A DNA stretch of 24,930 bases from the NCBI GenBank assembly GCA_031255355.1, contig JAIRSR010000077.1, positions 1-24,930 on the forward strand, given 5' to 3'. The notes beneath the pieces are model-generated. The model was not told the DNA's origin. It made no database searches and saw nothing but the letters and a program-made list of their open reading frames with translations. Position 1 is the stretch's first letter, and each line of letters begins with the position of its first letter. The stretch is from Clostridiales bacterium (GTDB taxonomy: Bacteria; Bacillota; Clostridia; Monoglobales; Firm-18). Of the stretch, positions 7,182 to 16,003 are shown piece after piece. A program made the position numbers and the translations under genes.

Positions 7182-9437
7182 TTAGCGGGCAGCATTGTAT
7201 AGCCGATACAGGATAGACGCGGCTTCGGCGCGTGTCGCCGCCTCATTTGTCCGTGGGTATCCGTTTTCGTACAGCCGCGCGAACAGTCCGTAGGCGATTG
7301 CCGTCAAAACGTCCTCCCGCGCCCACGCGGAAACACCCGATAAATCCTTAATGCCAAGCGCGTCAACCGATAGACCGCCCTGCCGCGCAACACCCCCGCG
7401 CAAACGGTACGCGCGGTTCGCGGCGGCGGCGATTTCCTCCGCCGTCACTTGGTCGTCAGGCGCGAAAACCGCTTCCCGCTTGCCTTTCAAAACGCCCTTG
7501 TAAAAAAGTCCGTCCGCGCCGTCCGCGTACCACGCGCCGTCAGGTACGTCAGTGAAATGCTTCGGATAGCCCCCGCCAAGCCCCAGCACCCGCGCCAGCA
7601 TCACCGCAAATTCCGCGCGTGTCACGGGTTCATAGGGCGCGAACACCGTCGCCGTCTTGCCTTGAATAAAGCCCAAATCGGTCATTTTCGCGATTTCATT
7701 CCGCGCCCAACAGCCGTCTATGTCGGCGAACGCCGTTTCAACGGGCGCGTCCTCCCGTTCGCCGCCCGCCTGCCCGCCCAAGCCCGCGATTTCCGCCGCC
7801 GTTTCAAGGGTCAGCACCGCCAAACTCTTGTTCGGCATATGATAATTCTTGAAATTCGCGGTGTTCCGCTCCGTCGTCACCGCCGTCACAATATCCGCTT
7901 CTTTCGCGCTGTAAATAAAGGATTGCGTGTTCGGCGCGGTGAACACCGTTTCGCTTTTCAGCGTGTAATCATGCTTCAAATCAAAGGCGATATTGAAGTC
8001 AAGGTCTTCCCGCATATTTACCAGAATAATTTTCAAACGGTTCCCGCCCTCCGCCGTCACCAACGCGCTCATTCGGAGGTTGTCGTCCGTTTCGTCCGTC
8101 ACCGGGTCGTCAGAGGTCAAAACGCTCCGCACCACGCGGTCGCCCAGACCGCCGGCATAGACGTGGTACATCTGCCCAACGGGTGATTGGTATAACGTGC
8201 CGCCGACGTACTGCGCCAAGCCCCACCAGCGGCTTTCCTCCCCGCCGTCAAAAAAGGAGTGATACGTCGCGCCGCCCATATCGCCGCGCTTCATCATGAC
8301 GTTAAAGAACTGCGCCGTACTCAGCGCGGAAAATAAATTGATTCTGCCCGCGTCGTCCAAGCCCTCGTCCGCGAAACGCGCGTGTTCCGTCAATAAAAAC
8401 TTCACGCCGTGCCCCGCGCCCAAAACACGCTCCAACGCGTCCGACATATCGTCGAACAAGCCGCTCATGTACGCCGTGGACATGCCGTCATAATAGGGGT
8501 GGAACGCGAGGTAGTCGCAATCCGCGCCAATCGCCCGCGCAACCCCCTCCGTCCATTTGATATGCGATTCCGCTTCGCTCCAAGGCGCGGTTTTGCCGCA
8601 CATGACAAACTTCGCCTCCGGCGCGGCGGCGCGAATCGCCGCGATATGCTTCGGCGCGATTTCAGAGTACCATTCCAACTTCGACTGTGAAAACGCCCAC
8701 ACATTATCCTGTTCCGGCTCGTTCAGCGCGGAGTCGATTTCATTCCCCAACTCAAAAGCGAACACGTTCACCGGCTCCGTCATGCCGTACATGGCGCGGA
8801 GTGCCCCCCACTCGGACTGCCCCGCCTCATGCGTCAAAAACGCGGCGAGGTTGGCGTTGTCCTCCGGCGTGGCGTGTGTGACGGAAATTGTGCATAAATA
8901 CTGACCGTTCGGGTTGATGGACCGCATCAGTTTGACGAACTCCAACGGCCCCATGTTGGTCGCCACGCGTCCCTCACTGCCAAGCGGCGAGACGTCCCGC
9001 GTGTACTTGTTGCCGTCCACCCGCGCACTGCCGGAGCGGGTATTCATTTGCCCGATATTCAAAATCAAATTCGTTTCCTCAATCGCCGCGCCGCCGTACC
9101 GAAACAGCGGAAAGTCAAACACACGCGGCGCGAACGCTTGAAATTCGGGCGCGAAGTCCGTTCCCTCCAGGATATGTCTGTGGCTGCTCTCGTACTGCAC
9201 TCCCAGCATTTCCATCACCGTCGCGTGGAGAGGGTCGTCCTCGTCCACTGTCAAAACAGCGTCCGCCGTCGCGGTTGCGGTCACACTTTCCCGCAATCGC
9301 GCCTGTTCGCTGTCATTCAACGCCGCGTACGCGGGAAGCGAAAGGGTACACGCCGTCAGCAGTAACAGCGCGATACATTTTTCATACCTTCGGTTATACC
9401 TTCGGTTATACCTGCGGTTATACACGCGGTTATACAC
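7182..9437 (-). CDS. SLH-anchored glycoside hydrolase, clan GH-A-like
   Basis: A 751-residue exported enzyme counted from GTG at 9437. The N-terminus is an unusual arginine-rich repeat encoded by 12-bp units, followed by a hydrophobic core and SLPAYA cleavage region (about 22-38). The catalytic part (about 60-550) shows VFAFELGNEID, with the probable acid/base E233 in the Asn-Glu pair, and FLLTEHARF, with the probable nucleophile E351. This pattern is typical of clan GH-A families such as GH51, GH39 or GH79, but I cannot choose a family. Three SLH modules fill the C-terminus (about 568-618, 627-678 and 694-748). GTG at 9437 is chosen because AAAGGAGGT lies 7 bases upstream; an in-frame GTG at 9446 overlaps that site. 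The start overlaps the upstream stop codon by 8 bases. Confidence 0.85.
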   Translation of the reverse strand: MYNRVYNRRYNRRYNRRYEKCIALLLLTACTLSLPAYAALNDSEQARLRESVTATATADAVLTVDEDDPLHATVMEMLGVQYESSHRHILEGTDFAPEFQAFAPRVFDFPLFRYGGAAIEETNLILNIGQMNTRSGSARVDGNKYTRDVSPLGSEGRVATNMGPLEFVKLMRSINPNGQYLCTISVTHATPEDNANLAAFLTHEAGQSEWGALRAMYGMTEPVNVFAFELGNEIDSALNEPEQDNVWAFSQSKLEWYSEIAPKHIAAIRAAAPEAKFVMCGKTAPWSEAESHIKWTEGVARAIGADCDYLAFHPYYDGMSTAYMSGLFDDMSDALERVLGAGHGVKFLLTEHARFADEGLDDAGRINLFSALSTAQFFNVMMKRGDMGGATYHSFFDGGEESRWWGLAQYVGGTLYQSPVGQMYHVYAGGLGDRVVRSVLTSDDPVTDETDDNLRMSALVTAEGGNRLKIILVNMREDLDFNIAFDLKHDYTLKSETVFTAPNTQSFIYSAKEADIVTAVTTERNTANFKNYHMPNKSLAVLTLETAAEIAGLGGQAGGEREDAPVETAFADIDGCWARNEIAKMTDLGFIQGKTATVFAPYEPVTRAEFAVMLARVLGLGGGYPKHFTDVPDGAWYADGADGLFYKGVLKGKREAVFAPDDQVTAEEIAAAANRAYRLRGGVARQGGLSVDALGIKDLSGVSAWAREDVLTAIAYGLFARLYENGYPRTNEAATRAEAASILYRLYNAAR

Positions 9438-9440
9438 GCG
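9381..9440 (-). repeat. 12-bp tandem array, five units, at gene junction
   Basis: Five consecutive 12-base units read on the minus strand: CGCGTGTATAAC twice, CGCAGGTATAAC, CGAAGGTATAAC and a degenerate CGAAGGTATGAA. In the frame of the glycosidase they encode RVYN, RVYN, RRYN, RRYN, RRYE; the start GTG lies in the first unit. In the frame of the preceding gene each of the first four units carries TAA and the last carries TGA. The unit length is a multiple of three, so gain or loss of units would keep both reading frames intact. Confidence 0.9.
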
Positions 9441-12210
9441 GCGCACCTCCTTTCAAGCCCGAAAGATAAATCATCTTGGCGGTTTCGGCGCGTGTCGCCG
9501 TTTCGTTCGGCGCGAACGCGCCGTTTCCCCGCCCGGAAACGATCCCCGCGAGTTGCAGTTGCGTCACCGAATCGAACGCCCACTCCGCAATATCGCCGTA
9601 ATCACTGAACCATGCCGTTGTTTCGGTAATCGGCAAGGAAAGCCCCTTGTTCCCCAACGCGCGTACCACAAGAACGGCAATCTCCTGCCGCGTGATTTCA
9701 CGCTCGGGGTGAAAACGGTTCGCGCCGTCGCCGTAGACGATTCCCGCTTCCACACCCGCCTTGACGTAGCCGTAATACCACGCCGCAACGGAAACGTCCT
9801 CAAATAGCAGCGGTTCGGATTCCCGTTCTGTTTCCGGCGCACCCTCGCCGAACGCGGTCAGAACGATTTTCAAAAATTCCGCGCGGGTAATCGCGCCGTC
9901 GGGACGGAACAAGCCGTCCTCATAGCCGCCCACCGCGCCAAGCGCGGTCAGATAGCGGGTCGCCTCGTAACTCCAATGGTCGATCGGGACATCATTGTAA
10001 AGCAGTGTTTTGCCCACCGCCGTACCGTCTGACGGCACAACCGGCGCGGGGGGCGGGGGGTCTAAGGTAAAGCCGCCTCCCCCTCCTCCGCCGCCGCCTT
10101 TTCCTCCTGTGGAGGACGGCTTGACCGGGGGTGTTTCCGGCGTGAAGCCGTCAATAAAGTCCTTGAGATCCTCTATGGTTTGCAGGGTATCCTTTTGTTG
10201 CAGCAACCCTGTATAAAACGCGCGGTTGCCGGCGGTATCCAAGTGTAAGGCGGAAAGCCGCGCCGCGTCATACCCGATCACGCCGCTGAAATCCGTCGTG
10301 ATTTGCCGCATATACTGATAGGTGTCACAGATGCCGAACGCGGTCAGCAGCAACGCCTCATCAAAGCGTTTCGCCACGTCCGCAACGTTTTTGAACTGAA
10401 CGTTTGTCAAACGCGACAGCACCGCCGCTTCCCGCCCGTCATAGTACTGCCCGCCCAGCGTCAAGCCGAACACGGCGTTATGTTCCCGCAACGCCGCCAG
10501 CACCTCCTCCGGCGCGGATAAGCCGTTCAAGCCGCCGACCGCGATTTCGTCCGCGAGGACGCGCTCCAAATACCGCAAATCCTCAAGCCCCGCGCAGGAG
10601 AACGCGGGATAGGTAGCAACACGCTCCAAATAATCCGCGTAAGCGGCGGGGTTCGTCTGTTTCAACGCCGCCGCCGGGGATGCGTCGATTATATCGATCC
10701 GTTGCAGGCTCAAATCGCCGCTTCCCGTGATGATTCCGTCCATCGCGGCAAAATCCTTGGCGGCGACGGCGGCGTTGAGCGCGTCGGTAATCAGCCGCTT
10801 TTGCGCGAAATACCGCGCCGTTTCGCCGCGTTCCGCCGCGTAGGTGTACTCACTGACGACCCGCGCCTTAACCGTAAGCGTTTCCGCGCCGCGTGACGCG
10901 GTAATTTGCGTATCGCCCTCACGGATTCCGTACAACGCGCCGCCGCGCATTTCCGCGACGTCCGGTCGCCGTACGCTCCACGCTATGCCTGTTTCGAGCG
11001 CACCGCCGATTCGCGCCCGCAACGCCAACGGATTCCGCAAAAACGCGATAATTTCCCCCGCCGGCGCGGACGCGCCCGAACGCTCCTTGCCGTACACGTG
11101 GATAAAATCCACTTGCAGGTGGTCGTCGTTCACGGACGAACGGTTTACGCCGAGTTGCAGCAGCATATCGTCCGTGCCGCGCCGCATCAGCCCGCCCGCG
11201 TCAGTCAACGTCAATACCGCGCTCATGGCGGCGTTTCCGCTGTTGCGCACGTCCGCTTTTACGGTGTTTTCCGCCCTGTCCAGCGTGATTTCCATATCAT
11301 ACCAAGCGGTATAGGCAAAATTATCATTGCCGTTGACATAATCCACCGTTGCGCCGTCCACTACCTTGCGGATATACGGACGGTAGGACATCGGCTGCGG
11401 GAACAGCGTATCGCCGTTCCCGAGGATTCCCGCCTCGTAATACGTCCTCTCGTCCTCGCTGACGCAAAAACGCACCGACGCGCGAACACCGTTATACCGC
11501 GCGAATTTCATCGTAACGCGGCTGAGGTCGCGCTCTGACGCGGCGGGGACGTGCAAATTCACAAAGCCGTCATGCGTTCCGCTCTGTTCCGCGACTTGCA
11601 TGGTCGCGTCCGTGCGAATGTACAGCATCACACCTCTGTGCGGGTTGTTGATGTAGCCGACCGATACATCAGAACGCTGCCAATAGCCCTCGCCGTTCGC
11701 CGCGACTACCGTACCGCCGTCCCCGGGTAAATCGTCCCCGCGTACCGCGTTCGCCCTGTCGTAGCGGGAATTCGCGGCATTGTACGTCGTGAACGCGTCA
11801 CTGAACACACGCGTTTCGGCGGCGGAAGCGGTGTTCTCGTACCGCGCGTCTATCCGCGTAAAGACCGAAACCGCCGCCGCGTCCACCTCTTGCGGGAACA
11901 CAATGCCGGAATACGCCGCGTCCGCGTCTTGGTTCAAAAACAGCCCGCCCGCGTCAAAAAAAGCGGAAACTGTTTGCGGCTCCGCGCCCGTAAACTCCAG
12001 CGTTACGGTACGCCCCGCCAACGGCGGGTAAGCAACCAAAGCGACTGCCGTTGGCGTTTCAAAGGTAACGGTGCTTCCCACGGCAAAAACAGCGGTTTCT
12101 TGATACATAGCGGAATTTTCCGCCGACGCGTACGCCCCGCCGTGAGCGGCGCATAGGGCAAGCGCGGCAAACAACGCCAAAATCCTGCTTTTTTGTATCT
12201 TTAACATCAT
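9430..12210 (-). CDS. Secreted SLH-anchored protein with unrecognised ~250-residue domain and Big2-like domain
   Basis: A 926-residue exported protein. A signal peptide (about 1-31, ending AYASA) precedes a beta-rich segment (40-130). A domain of about 134-376 is clearly related to the two domains of the 627-residue protein: shared signatures are NAVRG, GYWQRS, FARYNGV, YYEAGI, PYIRKVV and RRGTDD. Residues 385-452 look like a bacterial Ig-like (Big2) domain (IAWSVRRPDVAEM, EGDTQITAS). Residues 455-690 are largely helical and unrecognised. A Pro/Gly linker (691-725) leads to three SLH modules (736-787, 801-852 and 866-917). ATG at 12210 has GGAGG 7 bases upstream and overlaps the previous stop codon (ATGA). 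The likely role is a wall-anchored glycan-binding or scaffold protein; this is inference, and no hydrolase motif was found. Confidence 0.85.
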   Translation of the reverse strand: MMLKIQKSRILALFAALALCAAHGGAYASAENSAMYQETAVFAVGSTVTFETPTAVALVAYPPLAGRTVTLEFTGAEPQTVSAFFDAGGLFLNQDADAAYSGIVFPQEVDAAAVSVFTRIDARYENTASAAETRVFSDAFTTYNAANSRYDRANAVRGDDLPGDGGTVVAANGEGYWQRSDVSVGYINNPHRGVMLYIRTDATMQVAEQSGTHDGFVNLHVPAASERDLSRVTMKFARYNGVRASVRFCVSEDERTYYEAGILGNGDTLFPQPMSYRPYIRKVVDGATVDYVNGNDNFAYTAWYDMEITLDRAENTVKADVRNSGNAAMSAVLTLTDAGGLMRRGTDDMLLQLGVNRSSVNDDHLQVDFIHVYGKERSGASAPAGEIIAFLRNPLALRARIGGALETGIAWSVRRPDVAEMRGGALYGIREGDTQITASRGAETLTVKARVVSEYTYAAERGETARYFAQKRLITDALNAAVAAKDFAAMDGIITGSGDLSLQRIDIIDASPAAALKQTNPAAYADYLERVATYPAFSCAGLEDLRYLERVLADEIAVGGLNGLSAPEEVLAALREHNAVFGLTLGGQYYDGREAAVLSRLTNVQFKNVADVAKRFDEALLLTAFGICDTYQYMRQITTDFSGVIGYDAARLSALHLDTAGNRAFYTGLLQQKDTLQTIEDLKDFIDGFTPETPPVKPSSTGGKGGGGGGGGGFTLDPPPPAPVVPSDGTAVGKTLLYNDVPIDHWSYEATRYLTALGAVGGYEDGLFRPDGAITRAEFLKIVLTAFGEGAPETERESEPLLFEDVSVAAWYYGYVKAGVEAGIVYGDGANRFHPEREITRQEIAVLVVRALGNKGLSLPITETTAWFSDYGDIAEWAFDSVTQLQLAGIVSGRGNGAFAPNETATRAETAKMIYLSGLKGGAPRV
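10036..10140 (-). repeat. Low-complexity Gly/Pro linker coding segment
   Basis: This stretch encodes residues 691-725 of the SLH protein, including a run of nine glycines followed closely by PPPPAP. It separates the helical region from the three wall-binding SLH modules and probably acts as a flexible and then extended spacer. The glycine codons are mixed (GGC, GGA, GGG), so it is not a pure mononucleotide or trinucleotide tract. Confidence 0.75.
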
Positions 12211-13364
12211 CGCGATTCCTCCGTTTCCGCGTTTCGGGGTAACAGCCCTGTGAAGAAACGCGCGGCATTTGTAAATACAAACGTCTTGACTTCCGGCGCG
12301 TTTACGTAAAAGGGTACGGTGACTTTCGGGGTCGAAACGGTCAGAGTACTCCCGGGCGCAACGCTTGCCGTCCCCGTGTACAGGCGCGATAGCCGCCCGC
12401 CGTCCGACAACGCCGCCGCCAAAAGGATTTCCGCCGCAGTATCGGTGTGATTCGTAACGTCTACGGAGTAAACGCCGTCCCGCTCGACCGCCGTGGAAAT
12501 ATCAATCCCGCCGTAGGGACGGAACGTAACGCCGAACGTACAACGCGCACCGAAAAAGTCCGCTTCCAGCGTAACCGTGCCGACAGACGCGCCGAGGTAG
12601 ACCAAATTGCCGTCCTCGATCCGTCCGTCACCCGCCGTCACGCGGTAACGCACCAAATCCGCCGCCTCAATCACTTCCCTCACGCCGTCCGAATCGATCC
12701 CCACGGGACGCGCCGCGCCAAGCGGCATAACGGCGCCGCGCCAATCCCCGCCCTTTATGTCAAGGCCGACGGGTGCTGAATGAATGGATAAATCGTCAAT
12801 ATAAATTTTATCATAAGTGTTATCCGACGCGCTCTGACGATTGATGTTAATCATGAAATCGACAAAATTATGCGCGTCATACCGCGCGAACGGAAACGAA
12901 CCGTACACCTTGTACCAGCCCCCGCCCGCCGCTTCCGCGCGAAAGGAAGCGTCCGCCGCCGCGTCGCCGCCCGAACCGCCGCGCATGACCACCAACGGCG
13001 CGACGCGGTCAGACATTCCTCCGTACACACCCTTGATATAGTACGAAAAGTATAACGCCCTACGGCGAATCGTATCGGTAATCACGCCGGACGGCACCGA
13101 ATAGGACAGCGCGGAAAGTCCCGTGCCGCTCCTGTAACTGATTTCCAGGGAACGCTTGCCGCTGTAACGCTCCGCTTCGGTATGCGCGGCGGCAAAGCCC
13201 GCGTCGTTGTGAAAATAATAATTATGGGTGCGGTCACTTTCCATATTCGCGGCGCCGTATTGACTGACGACCGCGCCGTACAGCCTGCGCTCATACGCCG
13301 CCCCCGCGCGGGGAAACAGCAAAATCACCACGGCAAGCGCGGTAAAAACGCGCGTTCGTGTCAC
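12207..13364 (-). CDS. Secreted protein with CBM-like jelly-roll and Ig-like beta domains
   Basis: A 385-residue exported protein counted from GTG at 13364. A signal peptide (about 1-22, ALAVVILLFPRAGA) precedes a jelly-roll-like domain (about 25-197) with features of CBM4/9-type carbohydrate-binding modules: YSGKRSLEISY, GGGWYKVYGSF and YDKIYIDDLSIH. Two further beta-sandwich-like segments follow (about 200-282 and 284-377), the last ending with the VKTFVFTN motif seen in C-terminal Ig-like modules. There is no SLH or sortase signal, so it is probably released. GTG at 13364 lies 8 bases after AAGGAG; the GTG at 13373 directly abuts that site and is less likely. The stop codon overlaps the next start (ATGA). 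The role is probably glycan binding; no catalytic residues were identified. Confidence 0.8.
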   Translation of the reverse strand: MTRTRVFTALAVVILLFPRAGAAYERRLYGAVVSQYGAANMESDRTHNYYFHNDAGFAAAHTEAERYSGKRSLEISYRSGTGLSALSYSVPSGVITDTIRRRALYFSYYIKGVYGGMSDRVAPLVVMRGGSGGDAAADASFRAEAAGGGWYKVYGSFPFARYDAHNFVDFMININRQSASDNTYDKIYIDDLSIHSAPVGLDIKGGDWRGAVMPLGAARPVGIDSDGVREVIEAADLVRYRVTAGDGRIEDGNLVYLGASVGTVTLEADFFGARCTFGVTFRPYGGIDISTAVERDGVYSVDVTNHTDTAAEILLAAALSDGGRLSRLYTGTASVAPGSTLTVSTPKVTVPFYVNAPEVKTFVFTNAARFFTGLLPRNAETEESR

Positions 13365-13369
13365 GCCGA

Positions 13370-15973
13370 TCACTCCTTTATTAAATATACGTCGGTCAGC
13401 GGACGGAGGGAATTGTCCTCCAAGATCAACGCCCGCGCCAACGCCGCGCCGATTACCGTCGGCGTTCGTACCAAGGGGGAAATTTCCCCGCCCGCCGCAA
13501 CGCCCTCCGCTTCACTTACCGCAACGGCGGTGAGGTTGCCCGCGCCGTCATAAAACGCCAAATACACTTGTACGGAAGCAATCGCCGCGTCCCCGAGGTT
13601 TTGTAAGCCGATAGCCGCCGTCCGCTCCTCCGTCAGCATCCCTAAGGTCAGCCGCGCCCCGTCCTCCGTCCGCAAAGGCGCAATCACGCGCACGGCTTCC
13701 CCCGGTTTGACAAAATCAAGTTCCGTTTCAAACACATCATGCTCCGTTGTGATGCGCAAACGGTACGCGCCCGATACCGCGTCACGCGGGAAAAGCAGTT
13801 CATACCGCTGTGCCGCGCCGAATTTGGTTCCCGCCCCGGCGTAGCGGAGTTCTCCGTCAGCCGCGCTTGTCAGCGTCACGCCAAAGCGTTCGCCGTCCCG
13901 CGTCCGCGCGTCGTTCCAATAGATATGGAACGCCGTTTCATAATCGCCGTTCGGTTGCGAGAGCGGTTCCAACCGCGTCACCGCGCCGCTCGCCCGATAG
14001 TCCAGCCGCACCGTCTTTTGCGCCGCGCCCGCGCCGACGCGCAGGAAATATTCGCCGTTCGGCAACCCGGGCGGCAGCAACGCCTCAAAATAGCCCCTGT
14101 TCCGCGCGATTCCGTCCGCTTGCGCCATGTAAATCACGCCGTCCGGCGTAAGTTCGGGCGATGCGGGATCGGACGCGAACAATACGGCGGTCAGTTCTGA
14201 AACGCCGTTTAACGCGCCGTTTTCAAACAGGGAAAATTCCACCCGCACCCGCTCCGCCGTCACAACCGGCGCGGTATAGGTATCGGCGGGTACGCCGTTC
14301 ACCCGCAGGGAAACCGCGTCATTCGCGGTGTATTGCCGCTCCGTCGGCACAAGGTAATATGCCGTGATGGTCTTTGCGCCGATTGTCTGTGCGGGAACGT
14401 CCGCCGCGTGGATTCGCTCTGCCTTTGCGACCATCGCGTCAGGCGCGGTAATGTCGGTCAGCGGGCCGTTATCCGAGGCGTCGCTTGCTGCGGTGAGGGT
14501 CACGCGTTTTTCCAGTTTATAGTTGTTTTGCGTGGAAAAATCCAACGTATGCGCGGCGTTGGAGGCGTTTACGGCAAGGAGGTTCAACCCGCCCTCCGCT
14601 GTCGTATGCGCCGATACCGTCAAGGTATGCGCCGTGGTTCTCATGTTGTCGCCCGTGACCCGCACCGAATCCACCCCGAACGCGTCAGACGCTAATTTGA
14701 AAAACTCACCCACGCCGGAAAGCGCGAAGCCGAAATCGGGGAACGCCCGCATCAAGCCCCACACCCCGCCGCCGAACGCGTCAGCCGCCGAGGGATAGTC
14801 CATTGTCGTGTGATACACCGCAATCGGCGCGTCAGGGGACTTAATCAAGCGGTTCACCATGTCCGCCGTGGATAGCGTCCCCGCGCGGCCTGTCGCGATG
14901 GTGCGCGAGGCGGTGTTGTAATGTTCCACCCCGCCGAACACCGCGTGTTCCGACAAAAACGGCGCGGGCATCTTTTCTGCGGGAAGTCCGTCCGTACAAA
15001 TGCCGTATCCGTCCCATGTCCAACGGCTGTCCGCATTGAAATACCGATACATACTGCCTGTGTTGTGATAATAGCAATGCACAACGATATAATCCAGCCT
15101 GTCGCTCAATTCCTTTAACAGCAGGTTGATTTTCGTGTTAAACACCGAATATTTTGTTTGGGACTCATGCGGCGTAGTGCAGGACTGCACCGCCAGCGGC
15201 ACGTTCGGGTTGACTTCCCGCAATGCGGGGACGATCGCGCGGCACCACGCGGCGTACATGTCCCCCGCTTCGCCGTAAATCCGATCGTAAATCGCCTGTT
15301 TCTGCGCCGAAGTCCGCGCCGCCGCGAGTTCCGCCCGCACCGCGTCCGTTTCCAATATTTGATTGAAATAAAACCAATCCGTTTCGTTGCCCAACTCTAA
15401 CGCCGCCAAGTTGACCGGCTCCGCAATGCCCGCCTCTACGCGGCGGGAAGCCCAGTTCACGCCGTCCGCGCCAATCGCGGCGGGGTCGCTCGGCATCAAA
15501 GTCAAAAACCGTACCAAATCACGCAAATTGTCCAAATCGTCCTCCACCCGAATGGTAAAGGCAAAGGCGGCGTTCGGCGTGAGGTTCGCGCGGGCGCGAA
15601 TCCATTCCGCAAGCCCGAATGTGTACACCTGCGAAAAATCGTTCACCCCGCGCGATTCCAACGCGCCGACGGTTTCTTTCCAATTAAGGGTGTGCAAAAA
15701 GGCGCGGGCAATCGGGAAGCCGACGCCTGTTTTTTGAAACGCCTCCGCGAAGTCGTTTCGTACCGCCGCGGACGAACCGTTTGCCGCAGAGCCGAAAAAG
15801 CCTATATCGTCATTCAAACCCAGTACCCTTCGGTCTGACGGACGAAGCGCGGCGTTTTCCTCTACCGTAATCGTATATGCCGCCGAAGCCGCGCGGGGAA
15901 GCGAAACGCAAGCGATACTCGCGGCAATCAACGCTACGGCGGTGCGCCGCGCGGTGTGGTTCACCCTCCTCAT
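13370..15973 (-). CDS. Secreted glycoside hydrolase, clan GH-A-like, with C-terminal Ig-like domains
   Basis: An 867-residue exported enzyme. A signal peptide (about 1-32, LPRAASA) precedes a TIM-barrel-like region (about 35-430). LAALELGNETDW places a probable acid/base at E197, and APFLSEHAVF a probable nucleophile at E342. YIVVHCYYHNTG (about 295-306) resembles the strand before the substrate-binding loop. The barrel is followed by a beta domain typical of GH51/GH79/GH30-like enzymes (about 435-545) and Ig-like segments (about 545-867). It shares its motif pattern with the SLH-anchored glycosidase (7182-9437), so the two are probably distant paralogues. It has no SLH module and is probably released. 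A strong AAAGGAGGT site lies 8 bases before the ATG. The family and substrate are uncertain; arabinofuranosidase-like activity is one possibility. Confidence 0.82.
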   Translation of the reverse strand: MRRVNHTARRTAVALIAASIACVSLPRAASAAYTITVEENAALRPSDRRVLGLNDDIGFFGSAANGSSAAVRNDFAEAFQKTGVGFPIARAFLHTLNWKETVGALESRGVNDFSQVYTFGLAEWIRARANLTPNAAFAFTIRVEDDLDNLRDLVRFLTLMPSDPAAIGADGVNWASRRVEAGIAEPVNLAALELGNETDWFYFNQILETDAVRAELAAARTSAQKQAIYDRIYGEAGDMYAAWCRAIVPALREVNPNVPLAVQSCTTPHESQTKYSVFNTKINLLLKELSDRLDYIVVHCYYHNTGSMYRYFNADSRWTWDGYGICTDGLPAEKMPAPFLSEHAVFGGVEHYNTASRTIATGRAGTLSTADMVNRLIKSPDAPIAVYHTTMDYPSAADAFGGGVWGLMRAFPDFGFALSGVGEFFKLASDAFGVDSVRVTGDNMRTTAHTLTVSAHTTAEGGLNLLAVNASNAAHTLDFSTQNNYKLEKRVTLTAASDASDNGPLTDITAPDAMVAKAERIHAADVPAQTIGAKTITAYYLVPTERQYTANDAVSLRVNGVPADTYTAPVVTAERVRVEFSLFENGALNGVSELTAVLFASDPASPELTPDGVIYMAQADGIARNRGYFEALLPPGLPNGEYFLRVGAGAAQKTVRLDYRASGAVTRLEPLSQPNGDYETAFHIYWNDARTRDGERFGVTLTSAADGELRYAGAGTKFGAAQRYELLFPRDAVSGAYRLRITTEHDVFETELDFVKPGEAVRVIAPLRTEDGARLTLGMLTEERTAAIGLQNLGDAAIASVQVYLAFYDGAGNLTAVAVSEAEGVAAGGEISPLVRTPTVIGAALARALILEDNSLRPLTDVYLIKE

Positions 15974-16003
15974 GTGCTTCTACCTCCTTTCGCGCGGACG
16001 CGC

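Noticed and set aside
5380..8186. Plus-strand open frames of more than 200 codons opposite the SLH protein and the SLH glycosidase
   Set aside because: They show the same shadow pattern, with no start signals and no domain content.
9381..9440. CRISPR-like repeat
   Set aside because: The units are 12 bases with no spacers and lie inside coding sequence.
10048..10107. Possible frameshift or assembly error at the glycine run
   Set aside because: The frame continues into three well-formed SLH modules and the glycine codons are mixed, so no slip is needed to explain it.
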